Source of the DNA: Pontiellaceae bacterium B1224
GTDB taxonomy: Bacteria; Verrucomicrobiota; Kiritimatiellia; Kiritimatiellales; Pontiellaceae
NCBI GenBank assembly: GCA_029432815.1
Contig: JAROBA010000003.1
Span: 151,582-215,581 of the forward strand
Direction of reading: 5' to 3'
Length of the DNA stretch: 64,000 nucleotides
Each line of letters begins with the position of its first letter. Position 1 is the stretch's first letter. Under the pieces are notes generated by a model that worked only from the letters and a program-made list of their open reading frames with translations, did not search any database and was not told the DNA's origin. The translations under genes and the position numbers were made by a program. Shown here piece by piece: positions 32,905-41,123 of this stretch.

Positions 32905-33984
32905 ATGAAAAAAACTCCGTTGCACGCGCAGCACCAGCAATTAGGCGCCCGGATGGGCGAATTCGGCGGATGGGATATGCCCATCCAGTATGCGGGTATT
33001 CTCGATGAACATGAACAAACCAGGCGGCATACCTCTGTTTTCGACATCTGCCACATGGGCGAGTTTGAACTATACGGGAAAACCGCGCTCGAGGATTTGG
33101 AAACCCTGCTCACCTGCAACATCCGATCCCTGAAAATCGGCCAGGTGCGGTATGGGTTTATGCTGAATGAGCAGGGCGGGGTAATTGACGATCTCACCTG
33201 CTACCGCCTCGACGAAGAGCGCTACATGCTCGTGGTGAATGCCGGAACGGCCGAAAAAGATGCCGAATGGATTCAGAAGCATATTTCCGATACCACGATT
33301 TTCATAGATATGTCTCCAGAAACCGCCAAGCTCGATGTGCAGGGGCCGGAATCGCGCGAGGTGCTCGAAGAGATCTTCGGCTGCGCCCTTCCGGAGCTTG
33401 GATATTTCCGCTTCAAGGAATTCCAGGCATTGGAAGCCGGAACCATTATCAGTCGCACCGGCTACACCGGTGAATGGGGCTACGAAATCTATTTGCCGAA
33501 CGAAGCCGTTGGGCAGCTGTGGGATAAAATTGTGGCACATCCCTACTGTGAGCCGGCAGGATTGGGCGCGCGCGATACGCTCCGGTTGGAAATGGGCTAT
33601 GCTTTATATGGTCACGAGCTATCCGATATGCGCACGCCGGCACAGATGTCGCGCGGCATGTTTATTGATCGCAACAAGGATTTTATCGGTAGAGAAGCCG
33701 TGATGCACGATCTGGAAATTCCGGAACATCTGTTAGTTGGTCTGAAATTCAATTCCAAGCGGGCCGCTCGTGAGCACGACAAAGTTTTTTCCGGCGAGAC
33801 CGAAATCGGTGAAGTCACCAGCGGATCGCTGGCCCCCAGTCTGGGGCTCGCCGTGGCGATGGCCTACGTCAAATCCGATGCAGCAAAAGTTGGAAATATA
33901 CTGGATGTGGAAATACGCGGTAAACGCTTCCCCGCCGAAGTCGTCGAACTGCCATTCTACAAAGAAGGCACCGCTAGATCTTAA
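32905..33984 (+). CDS. gcvT: Glycine cleavage system aminomethyltransferase (T protein)
   Basis: Transfers the methylene group from the aminomethyl-lipoyl H protein to tetrahydrofolate, releasing ammonia. The ATG at 32905 begins the conserved region (MKKTPLHAQHQQLGARMGEFGGWDMPIQY). Further motifs: SVFDICHMGEFELYG, DVQGPESREVL, SRTGYTGEWGYEIYLP with the folate-binding region, ARDTLRLEMGYALYGHEL and KDFIGREA. 359 residues, normal length. A one-mismatch palindrome at 33421 encodes FQALE. No gcvH follows: the next gene is gcvPA. Confidence 0.95.
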   Translation: MKKTPLHAQHQQLGARMGEFGGWDMPIQYAGILDEHEQTRRHTSVFDICHMGEFELYGKTALEDLETLLTCNIRSLKIGQVRYGFMLNEQGGVIDDLTCYRLDEERYMLVVNAGTAEKDAEWIQKHISDTTIFIDMSPETAKLDVQGPESREVLEEIFGCALPELGYFRFKEFQALEAGTIISRTGYTGEWGYEIYLPNEAVGQLWDKIVAHPYCEPAGLGARDTLRLEMGYALYGHELSDMRTPAQMSRGMFIDRNKDFIGREAVMHDLEIPEHLLVGLKFNSKRAAREHDKVFSGETEIGEVTSGSLAPSLGLAVAMAYVKSDAAKVGNILDVEIRGKRFPAEVVELPFYKEGTARS

Positions 33985-34050
33985 CAGAATAATTAAGACA
34001 AAATAATTCAGGCAGGCAGATATATTATTCTGTCCGAATTATTCTGTCAT
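33981..34050. repeat. AGAATAATT-type repeat between gcvT and gcvPA
   Basis: ACAGAATAATTAAGACA and AAATAATTC on one side and GAATTATTCTGTC on the other form an imperfect inverted set that fills the 83-base gap. A related set lies at 12463-12524, also directly after a stop codon. Confidence 0.5.
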
Positions 34051-34067
34051 TCAAAGGGTAGTAGAGT

Positions 34068-35417
34068 ATGAAAAAAACACCGTTTTGCGCTACGAGCGAA
34101 CAGGATCAGGAGGCGATGTTCCAAACATTGGGAATCTCCGACTTCGACGATCTGTTTGCCGCCATTCCCGAGCACCTCCGTTCGGGGGAACTGAATATTC
34201 CGGAAGGTCTCTCTGAAATGGAGATGATGCAGCATATCCGGAAGATCGCCTCTAAGAACTCGACCGATCTGGTGAACTTCTGCGGAGCAGGATTCTACGA
34301 CCATTATATTCCCGCAGCTGTCAATGCACTTTCCAGCCGCGGCGAATTTTACACCGCCTATACGCCCTATCAACCTGAAGCATCGCAAGGCACCTTGCAG
34401 GCCGCGTTTGAATATCAGACCGCCATCTGCCGCCTGACCGGGATGGAGGTCGCCAACGCATCGCTGTTCGATGGCGGAACGGCACTGATTGAAGGGATCA
34501 TGATGGCCTTGCGCCAGACCCGCCGGAACAAGGTGCTGGTGGATGAAGGCGTCAACCCGATTTATCGCGAAATGCTGCGTTGCTACACGCAGAACCTTTC
34601 CGTCGATTATCAGGAAGTTCCACTCTCTGGAAACGGTGTGGCCGATCGCAACGCCCATCTCGAAGCATTGGATGATTCGGTAGGGGCCGTGGTACTGCAG
34701 AACCCGAACTTTTTCGGCTGTCTGGACAATCTGACCGATCTGATTGAGAAGATCCATGAAGTAAAAGCGCTGGCCATTATGTCGGCTTATCCAATGGCGC
34801 TTTCTCAGGTTGAAACACCCGGAGCTATGGGGGCGGATATCGTGACAGGGGAGGGGCAAAGCCTCGGGCTTCCGCTCAACTTCGGTGGTCCGTATCTCGG
34901 GTTTATGGCGACCCGTAAAAAACTGGTGCGCAAAATGCCCGGTCGAATCGTCGGCGAAACTGTAGATGGGAAGGGGCGTCGCGGTTATGTGCTGACCCTT
35001 CAGGCACGCGAGCAGCATATTCGGCGTGAGAAGGCGACCTCCAACATCTGTTCCAACGTGCAACTCTGTGCATTACGGGCCATCATTTATCTCTCTTTAG
35101 TCGGGCGCGAAGGTTTCCTTGAAGTTGGGCGCGAATGTATGGACCGCGCCAGCTACGCCTGGCACAAACTTACCAAAATTGAAGGCATCGAGCCCGCATT
35201 CAACCGCCGCTTCTTTAATGAGTTTGCCATCCGCCTGCCGAAGGATGCGGCAGAAGTCGTCAGCTCGCTGGTCGATCAGGGCATCGCCGGAGGGTTCCCT
35301 GTCGGCCGCTATTACAAAGGCATGGAAAACGTGCTGCTGCTCGCTTTCACAGAAAAACGCACCAAAGAAGAAATCGACATCATGGTCGCCAAACTCGAAA
35401 GCGCCCTTAAGGCATAA
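34068..35417 (+). CDS. gcvPA: Glycine dehydrogenase (decarboxylating) subunit 1
   Basis: Alpha half of the two-subunit P protein, which decarboxylates glycine on PLP. Visible motifs include FCGAGFYDHYIPAAV, FYTAYTPYQPEASQGTLQ, EYQTAICRLTGMEVANASLFDG, and RREKATSNICSNVQLCALRA. 449 residues, typical. Its partner gcvPB is normally next to it, but here lies 1.46 kb away, beyond a toxin module and a RAYT element. A one-mismatch palindrome at 34119 encodes FQTLG near the start. Confidence 0.95.
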   Translation: MKKTPFCATSEQDQEAMFQTLGISDFDDLFAAIPEHLRSGELNIPEGLSEMEMMQHIRKIASKNSTDLVNFCGAGFYDHYIPAAVNALSSRGEFYTAYTPYQPEASQGTLQAAFEYQTAICRLTGMEVANASLFDGGTALIEGIMMALRQTRRNKVLVDEGVNPIYREMLRCYTQNLSVDYQEVPLSGNGVADRNAHLEALDDSVGAVVLQNPNFFGCLDNLTDLIEKIHEVKALAIMSAYPMALSQVETPGAMGADIVTGEGQSLGLPLNFGGPYLGFMATRKKLVRKMPGRIVGETVDGKGRRGYVLTLQAREQHIRREKATSNICSNVQLCALRAIIYLSLVGREGFLEVGRECMDRASYAWHKLTKIEGIEPAFNRRFFNEFAIRLPKDAAEVVSSLVDQGIAGGFPVGRYYKGMENVLLLAFTEKRTKEEIDIMVAKLESALKA

Positions 35418-35457
35418 TGTAGACGCGTGCATCCAGCCTCGTCTATGTTGAGCAAGT

Positions 35458-36042
35458 ATGAAAAAAGAGCAACCAACTTGTTATGTGATCGCCGGCCCCA
35501 ACGGGGCGGGAAAGACGACGTTTGCCTTGCGGTATTTGCCGGAGATAACAGGGTGTCGGAATTTCATCAACGCGGATCTGATTGCAGATGGATTATCACC
35601 GCTGGATCCTGCCAGAGTTCAGTTGGAAGCGGGAAAGACCCTTCTGCGAGAAATTCGTTCCAATGTTCGGAAACGCGAAAGTTTTGCTTTTGAAACGACT
35701 CTTTCAGGTAGGTCATACGTCAAGTTGTTGAGGGAGCTGGATTCCACAGGTTGGAAAATCGTATTGTTTTATCTATGGATTCCCAGTGCAGAATTTTCAA
35801 AGGCAAGGGTGGAACAGCGGGTTGAAGCGGGAGGGCACGATATTCCAGCCGATGCCATTGCCCGACGTTACTCCCGAACAGTCTCTAATTTTTTGAATGT
35901 GTTTGCTCCGCTATGTGATGAAGCGTTGTGTTATGATAATTCTAACACGGAACCGGTTCTGGTTTTTGAACAATTTATGGAGAGCCGGACCGTTCATGAT
36001 TCGCATAGATATAAAGAAATTATGAGGTGCTTTAATGAATGA
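35458..36042 (+). CDS. Zeta-toxin-like P-loop kinase
   Basis: 194 residues of the zeta toxin family, P-loop kinases that in characterised cases phosphorylate UDP-N-acetylglucosamine. Walker A is AGPNGAGKTTF at residue 12 on. It is followed by FINADLIADGLSP (the zeta NAD motif), the ESFAFETTLSGR segment and the LID-like arginines ARVEQRVEAGGHDIPADAIARRY. It overlaps the downstream 63-residue gene by eight bases. Whether it is toxic is not known; this chromosomal subfamily is poorly characterised. Two imperfect palindrome copies (35658, 35742) fall inside. Confidence 0.85.
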   Translation: MKKEQPTCYVIAGPNGAGKTTFALRYLPEITGCRNFINADLIADGLSPLDPARVQLEAGKTLLREIRSNVRKRESFAFETTLSGRSYVKLLRELDSTGWKIVLFYLWIPSAEFSKARVEQRVEAGGHDIPADAIARRYSRTVSNFLNVFAPLCDEALCYDNSNTEPVLVFEQFMESRTVHDSHRYKEIMRCFNE

Positions 36043-36226
36043 TGAAAAGCCAAGTAAGGTGGGGGAAGAAGCCCGGCAGGTGTTAAAGAGTGCCGTTCAT
36101 GACGAATTGGTTAAAAAGGCCAAGTTGGGACAGGACGTTATTGTTAATCGCGATGGAAAGCCCTACAAAATTCCAGCAGCGGAGGCTCTGCGTATTCAGG
36201 AAGAGGCTAACGAATATAAGGCATAA
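36035..36226 (+). CDS. Small partner protein of the zeta-like kinase, possible antitoxin
   Basis: 63 residues, mainly helical (EEARQVLKSAVHDELVKKAKLGQ) followed by a beta-like VIVNRDGKPYKIPAAEAL. Short proteins with a helix plus an xVxxxDGKxxxI tail are often found next to zeta-like kinases, which suggests an antitoxin or regulator. It overlaps the kinase gene by eight bases, so they are translated together. The order kinase first, small gene second is the reverse of the classical epsilon-zeta order. Confidence 0.65.
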   Translation: MNDEKPSKVGEEARQVLKSAVHDELVKKAKLGQDVIVNRDGKPYKIPAAEALRIQEEANEYKA

Positions 36227-36229
36227 TGT

Positions 36230-36300
36230 CTGGAGGGCGACGCTCCGTCGGAGCCCCGAAGGTATTGGAGGTATGGCTCGGACGGAGCCTCGCCCTCCAG
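36230..36300. repeat. REP inverted pair (BIME-like)
   Basis: Arms 36230-36255 and 36275-36300 are 26 bases each and reverse complementary with two mismatches; each contains GGAGGGCGA and a CTCCGTC-type palindrome. It begins four bases after the small partner gene and ends 15 bases before the transposase start. Confidence 0.8.
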
Positions 36301-36315
36301 CAAAAAGATGAAACG

Positions 36316-36804
36316 ATGACGGGAAAGAAAATCCAGAGTTTCGGGCGGAAGCATCCGGCGCATCAGCCGGTTGTTGAATGTAGGAATCGCTCAGCGATTG
36401 TATTTGTGACCGTATGTTCCAAGGATCGGAAACCTGTTTTTGCCCGGTCGGCTGTTCATGACGTGATAGTGGAGGCGTGGAAAAAAGCCGATCAATGGGC
36501 TGTCGGAAGTTATGTGCTTATGCCGGATCATATCCACTTTTTTTGTGCACCGGTCGGGCTTGAATATCCGCCTTTGAAGAAATGGATTACGTTTTGGAAA
36601 AGCATGGTTTCTCGCGAGTGGCCGATTCCCGAGGAACAGCCAATTTGGCAACCGGATTTTTGGGACACGCAATTACGCAAGGGCGATTCATATTCAGAGA
36701 AATGGCATTATGTCCAAAATAATCCGGTACGGGCGGGGTTGGTTGACCGCGCGGAGAATTGGCAGTTCCAAGGAACAACGGAGACGTTGTTTTGGCATGA
36801 TTGA
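36316..36804 (+). CDS. REP-associated tyrosine transposase (RAYT)
   Basis: 162 residues of the Y1/TnpA_REP family, HUH enzymes that nick single-stranded REP hairpins and are thought to spread them. The metal-binding HUH motif is YVLMPDHIHFF, and the catalytic Tyr lies in the helix EKWHYVQNNPVRAGLV, also typical. An N-terminal FVTVCSKDRKPVF strand is conserved in the family. The ATG at 36316 is used; the open frame extends upstream through the REP arm but without homology. The gene looks intact. Bases 36417-36431 resemble the 15-bp palindrome with one mismatch. Confidence 0.9.
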   Translation: MTGKKIQSFGRKHPAHQPVVECRNRSAIVFVTVCSKDRKPVFARSAVHDVIVEAWKKADQWAVGSYVLMPDHIHFFCAPVGLEYPPLKKWITFWKSMVSREWPIPEEQPIWQPDFWDTQLRKGDSYSEKWHYVQNNPVRAGLVDRAENWQFQGTTETLFWHD

Positions 36805-36806
36805 AC

Positions 36807-36836
36807 GGTATGGCTCGGACGGAGCCTTGCCCTCCA
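36807..36836. repeat. REP single arm after the RAYT gene
   Basis: GGCTCGGACGGAGCC starts at 36812 and continues into TTGCCCTCCA, nearly identical to and in the same orientation as the right arm at 36275-36300, three bases after the transposase stop. Confidence 0.75.
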
Positions 36837-36841
36837 CTAGT

Positions 36842-36870
36842 GAAATACGAATTACGTAATACGGAGTACG
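36842..36870. repeat. AATACG-type short repeat upstream of gcvPB
   Basis: GAAATACGAATTACGTAATACGGAGTACG ends four bases before the gcvPB ATG, taking the place where its ribosome site should be. The same unit occurs at 28722-28750 and 2874-2900. Confidence 0.55.
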
Positions 36871-36874
36871 TTTT

Positions 36875-38323
36875 ATGAAACTGATCTATGAAAAATCGTC
36901 GCCGGGCCGGCCCGGGGTTCAAATGTCCTCGCTCAAGATTTCCGCTACGGAGGAGATCCCGTCAAAATATCTCCGCAGTAAGCCGGCGGAGCTGCCGGAG
37001 GTTTCGGAGGCGGAGGTGGTGCGTCACTATACGGCCTTGTCGCGTATGAACTTTTCGGTGGATACTCATTTTTATCCGTTGGGTTCCTGCACCATGAAAT
37101 ATAATCCGAAAGCGTGCGAAGCGGCGGCCAACCTGCCGCAGCTGACGGATGTGCATCCGCTTTGGCCGCAGCTGCGCGGAGGGGGTATGCTGACGCAGGG
37201 CTCGCTGGCAGTTCTTTATAATACCGAGCGGCTGCTTTCCGAGGCAACCGGGTTGGCGGAGTTTACCCTCCAGCCGATGGCGGGTGCGCATGGCGAGCTG
37301 ACCGGCGTCATGATTATGGCGGCCTACCACAAAGATCAGGGCAATCCGGATAAGGATCATATTATTATTCCTGACTCAGCGCATGGAACCAATCCGGCCA
37401 GTGCGCAGGTGGCGGGCTATAAGGTGGTCACGGTTCCGTCCGATGAAACCGGGGTGATGGATTTTGATCTGTTCATGGAAGCGTTGAACGAAAAAACGGC
37501 GGGCGTCATGCTCACAAGCCCGAATACGCTGGGTGTCTTCAATCCGCGGATTAAAGAAATCTGTGATGCCGTTCATGACGTGGATGGTCTGATGTATTAT
37601 GACGGCGCTAACTTTAATGCCATTATGGGGCGCTACCGTCCGGGCGATATGGGTTTTGATATCTGCCACCTTAATCTGCACAAATCATTCGCTACGCCGC
37701 ATGGCGGCGGCGGTCCGGGTTCAGGCCCGGTCGGGGTGGTGGATAAACTGCGGCCGTATCTGCCGATCTCGCGGGTGGAAAAAACCAAGGACGGCACCTT
37801 TGCGCTGAACTACGACGAACCGAAAAGCATTGGATACATTGCGCCGTTCTATGGAAACTTCGGCATGATTTCCCGCGCGTATGCCTATATCCTCTCTCTC
37901 GGTCGCGACGGCATGCTGGGCACCAGCAACCGGGCCGTGTTGAATGCGAACTATCTACAGGAAAAACTGCGGCCGCTTTTCAATGCGGAATACAAAGGGC
38001 GCTGTATGCATGAGTTTGTTTATTCCGGTGATGTGCTGAAAAAATATGGAATCCATACGTTGGATTTAGCCAAAGGCATGATTGATCGGGGGATTCATCC
38101 GCCGACCGTTTATTTCCCGCTGAACGTTTCTGAAGCCATTATGGTGGAACCGACGGAATCGGAAGATCGCGATACTCTCGACCATTTTGTGGAAGTGATG
38201 GAGGAGTTGTTCGAGGTTGCCAAAACCGATCCGGATCAGCTGCACGCCGCACCGGTCACGACTCCGGTCGGTCGTTTAGACGAGGTGAAAGCCGCCAGAG
38301 ATATGCGCCTGAGCTATACCTGA
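36875..38323 (+). CDS. gcvPB: Glycine dehydrogenase (decarboxylating) subunit 2
   Basis: Beta half of the split P protein; holds the PLP lysine. Motifs: FYPLGSCTMKYNPK, DSAHGTNPASAQVAGY, MLTSPNTLGVFNP, and the PLP site HLNLHKSFATPHGGGGPGSGPVGV, in which Lys forms the Schiff base. 482 residues, complete. Separated from gcvPA by the toxin and RAYT insertions and preceded by a short repeat in place of a normal leader, so its transcription may depend on read-through or on a new promoter. Followed by a strong terminator. No palindrome copy. Confidence 0.96.
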   Translation: MKLIYEKSSPGRPGVQMSSLKISATEEIPSKYLRSKPAELPEVSEAEVVRHYTALSRMNFSVDTHFYPLGSCTMKYNPKACEAAANLPQLTDVHPLWPQLRGGGMLTQGSLAVLYNTERLLSEATGLAEFTLQPMAGAHGELTGVMIMAAYHKDQGNPDKDHIIIPDSAHGTNPASAQVAGYKVVTVPSDETGVMDFDLFMEALNEKTAGVMLTSPNTLGVFNPRIKEICDAVHDVDGLMYYDGANFNAIMGRYRPGDMGFDICHLNLHKSFATPHGGGGPGSGPVGVVDKLRPYLPISRVEKTKDGTFALNYDEPKSIGYIAPFYGNFGMISRAYAYILSLGRDGMLGTSNRAVLNANYLQEKLRPLFNAEYKGRCMHEFVYSGDVLKKYGIHTLDLAKGMIDRGIHPPTVYFPLNVSEAIMVEPTESEDRDTLDHFVEVMEELFEVAKTDPDQLHAAPVTTPVGRLDEVKAARDMRLSYT

Positions 38324-38347
38324 TAAAGTTGAAGCATACGGAATTCC

Positions 38348-38379
38348 AAAGGGCCTTTCATCGCGATGGGCCCTTTTTT
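38348..38379 (+). terminator. Rho-independent terminator of gcvPB
   Basis: AAAGGGCC pairs with GGCCCTTT around a 13-base loop; the T-run extends to TTTTTT. It starts 25 bases after the gcvPB stop. Confidence 0.92.
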
Positions 38380-38519
38380 GCGATTGCTGATCTCATGGCG
38401 TTAATAGTATATTAAACCATGATCAGATCCGGTATTCTGTTGGTTTGATTGCATGTGCTGCGGGGAGTGTCTGGGAATCATTTCGAAGTTCAGCCAGAAA
38501 GAATTTAAAGGAGAATAGA

Positions 38520-40940
38520 ATGACAATACATTCGGGTATGAAAGGTCGTTGGGTATGGGTATTGGGTATTGCAGCTTTTGCGTGCGGCGTGTTTGGAAAG
38601 ACGCTTCCCATGCCGCCGAAACCGAATCCGGTCGGAGAAAAACAGCCGGACTTCGGGGCTACCGACGGAAACTTTACGTTTGATGGGAAACCGGCGGTTA
38701 TTATCTCCGGCTCCATTCATTATCCACGTGTGCCCCGGGCGTATTGGCGGGACCGCATCCGCAAGGCCAAGGCAATGGGCTTTAACTGCATCGGTACCTA
38801 TATTTTCTGGAACGCCCATGAAAAGAAGCCGGGTGAATTTGATTTTACTGGCAATCTCGACATTGCGGCCTTCGCGCGTGTTTGCCAGGAGGAGGGGATG
38901 TGGCTGATTGTTCGGCCCGGGCCTTATGTCTGCTCTGAGTGGGACTTCGGAGGAATGCCTCCGTGGTTGCTGAAGGATCCGGACATACAGGTGCGTACCA
39001 ACGATCCGAAATTTCTGGAAGCCAGCGCTCGCTATATGAAGGCGGTGGGCGAGCAGTTGAAGGACCTGCAGGTCACGCAGGGTGGGCCGATCATTCAGGT
39101 GCAGGTTGAAAATGAATACGGCCAGTTCGGGCGACCCGGCAACGAGGACGACATGGCCTACAATAAAGCCATCTATGACCAGCTGGTTGATGCGGGGTTC
39201 GATTGCATGTTTATCCGCTGCGACTGGCCGAAGAAAGAGACGGTCGGCACGGCGCATATTGACGGGGTTTACACCACCATGAATTTCGGTGGCGGGGCAG
39301 ACTCCGCATTCGCATTTTTTGATAAAGAATATCCCGGCATGCCGAAAATGTGCGGCGAATACTGGGTGGGCTGGTTTGATCACTGGGGTTCAAAACACCA
39401 CACGAAAGCGCTGGCACCCTTCATTAAGCAGATTGATTGGATGCTTGAAAACGGGGTCTCATTCAACGTCTACATGCTGCACGGCGGCAGTAACTTTGGA
39501 TTCAACTCCGGAGCCAACTGGTCATCGGGCCAATACAGCGCCGACACTACCAGCTATGATTATGATTCGCCGATGGATGAAACCGGCCGGATTACGGAAA
39601 AGTTTTTCACCTTCCGCGATACCATCAAAAAATTTCTGCCGGCCGACTACGAACTGCCGGAACCGCCGGAACAGATTCACCGCATTGAAGTTCCTGAATT
39701 TGAGCTGACGCAGATGGCCGGCTTTGATCAGCTGATTCGAGAGCCTGTAAAATCGGAGGATGCTCCATACATGGAATCCTTTGATCTGAATCAGGGACTG
39801 GCGCTGTATCAGACCACGGTCGATGTGCCCGCTGCCGGTGAGTATAAACTTTCGTTCAGTGCATTGAAGGACCGTGCGATTATTATTGTGAACGGAAAGC
39901 GTGTGGCCACGCTGGATCGTCGCCTGAAGCAGAGCTCTGCTCAAATTCAGTTGCCGGCCGGAAAGGTGAAACTTGAAATCCTGCTAGAAAATATGGGGCA
40001 TCTTAATTATTCCCGCGAACTGATGACGGATCGTAAGGGGCTTGGCGCAGTCGAGCTGGACGGTAAGCCGTTGCTCGGATGGGAGGTTTATTCCTTCCCG
40101 CTGGAACTCGCTGATATTGCCGCGCTCAAGTTTTCAACGCAGCCGGTTGAACCTTCCGCAATGCCGGTATTTTACCGAGGAGAATTCAGCATCGATACGA
40201 TAGGCGACACGTTGCTGGATGTAACCGGGTGGGGAAAAGGCATGATCTGGGTGAATGGGATTAACCTCGGCCGCTACTGGGATATCGGTCCGCAATATAC
40301 GCTGTATCTTCCTGGATGCTGGTTGAAGGAAGGAGCCAATGAAATTATTGTAATGGATATTGAGCCGACCGGACATCATTCCATCAAAGGGGTCACTGAA
40401 TTTATCTATGGACTCAAAGTGGATAAGAATCTGAGTTATAACCGCAAACCCGGGGAGACCCTCCAACTCTCCGATCAGCAGGTGGTTGCCGCCGGATCAT
40501 TCCAGAATGGGGATGATGCACAGTTGGTTGAATTCGAAAACCCGATTCGTGCGCGTTATATCTGCATCGAGGCCCTCAGTTCGCAATCCGATGACGGCCA
40601 TGCAGCCATTGCTGAAATTCACCTGATTGACCCGCAGAATAAATTGCTGGATCGGGATCGTTGGCAGGTCATCTATGCCGATAGTGAAGAGATTATTGCT
40701 GAGCCCTCATCGGCCGGCAACATTATCGATAATCAGCCGGTGACCTTCTGGCATACTCAATATCAGGGAGACGGCGTCAACGCCAAGCACCCGCACCAGG
40801 TGGTACTTGATCTTGGCGGAGTGCAGGAGTTCAGTTCACTGCGCTACCTGCCGAGGAACGGTCCAAACCCTGGAAAAATAAAAAGGTATAAAATCTACGC
40901 CTCAGAGGATCTGTTTGACGGGCTGGTTCCTTCGAAATAA
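38520..40940 (+). CDS. Secreted GH35 beta-galactosidase with C-terminal F5/8-type domain
   Basis: Removes terminal beta-galactose from polysaccharides or glycans. The start is the ATG at 38520 with GGAG upstream and a signal peptide (WVWVLGIAAFACGVFG). The catalytic barrel has the family marks ISGSIHYPRVPRAYW, GFNCIGTYIFWNAHE and RPGPYVCSEWDFGG. The acid/base is Glu199 (VENEYG) and the nucleophile Glu280 (CGEYWVGWFDHWG). Then come GGSNFGF and the beta-sandwich domains (YRGEFSI, GKGMIWVNGINLGRYW). The final 150 residues (about 655 on) resemble an F5/8 type C / CBM32 module with DNQPVTFWHTQYQ and HQVVLDLGG. It is single, without a sugar-uptake partner. No good palindrome copy. Confidence 0.93.
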   Translation: MTIHSGMKGRWVWVLGIAAFACGVFGKTLPMPPKPNPVGEKQPDFGATDGNFTFDGKPAVIISGSIHYPRVPRAYWRDRIRKAKAMGFNCIGTYIFWNAHEKKPGEFDFTGNLDIAAFARVCQEEGMWLIVRPGPYVCSEWDFGGMPPWLLKDPDIQVRTNDPKFLEASARYMKAVGEQLKDLQVTQGGPIIQVQVENEYGQFGRPGNEDDMAYNKAIYDQLVDAGFDCMFIRCDWPKKETVGTAHIDGVYTTMNFGGGADSAFAFFDKEYPGMPKMCGEYWVGWFDHWGSKHHTKALAPFIKQIDWMLENGVSFNVYMLHGGSNFGFNSGANWSSGQYSADTTSYDYDSPMDETGRITEKFFTFRDTIKKFLPADYELPEPPEQIHRIEVPEFELTQMAGFDQLIREPVKSEDAPYMESFDLNQGLALYQTTVDVPAAGEYKLSFSALKDRAIIIVNGKRVATLDRRLKQSSAQIQLPAGKVKLEILLENMGHLNYSRELMTDRKGLGAVELDGKPLLGWEVYSFPLELADIAALKFSTQPVEPSAMPVFYRGEFSIDTIGDTLLDVTGWGKGMIWVNGINLGRYWDIGPQYTLYLPGCWLKEGANEIIVMDIEPTGHHSIKGVTEFIYGLKVDKNLSYNRKPGETLQLSDQQVVAAGSFQNGDDAQLVEFENPIRARYICIEALSSQSDDGHAAIAEIHLIDPQNKLLDRDRWQVIYADSEEIIAEPSSAGNIIDNQPVTFWHTQYQGDGVNAKHPHQVVLDLGGVQEFSSLRYLPRNGPNPGKIKRYKIYASEDLFDGLVPSK

Positions 40941-40977
40941 ACGGGGCCAAACTCTGATTGAAAATTATCAGGAAAGC

Positions 40978-40999
40978 ATCCAGCCTTATCAGGCTGGAT
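40978..40999 (+). terminator. Hairpin downstream of GH35 gene
   Basis: ATCCAGCC / GGCTGGAT perfect eight-pair stem with a six-base loop, about 40 bases after the GH35 stop. No T-run follows, so termination is uncertain. Confidence 0.45.
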
Positions 41000-41105
41000 C
41001 GCCCAGGGTCCACCAACGATGCACGTAGCTTGTAAATTCGCGGCGTTTTTCGCCAAACGATATTAACGTTCTAACTGAACCGTTGTAATTTAGCTGTACC
41101 TTGTT

Positions 41106-41123
41106 TCTACCCGGCCGGGTAGA
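41106..41123. promoter_or_regulatory. Operator-like 18-bp perfect palindrome
   Basis: TCTACCCGGCCGGGTAGA is a perfect 18-base palindrome about 280 bases upstream of the first cluster gene. This shape is typical of TetR-family operators. No complete TetR gene is nearby. Confidence 0.5.

Larger units (their letters stand above)
36230..36836 (+). mobile_element. REP-RAYT element between gcvPA and gcvPB
   Basis: A Y1 transposase gene flanked by copies of its probable REP target: an inverted pair at 36230-36300 and a single arm at 36807-36836 that matches the right arm at 36275-36300 with one mismatch. The whole lies in the space between the toxin module and gcvPB. Together with the toxin module it explains why gcvPA and gcvPB are apart. 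Confidence 0.75.
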
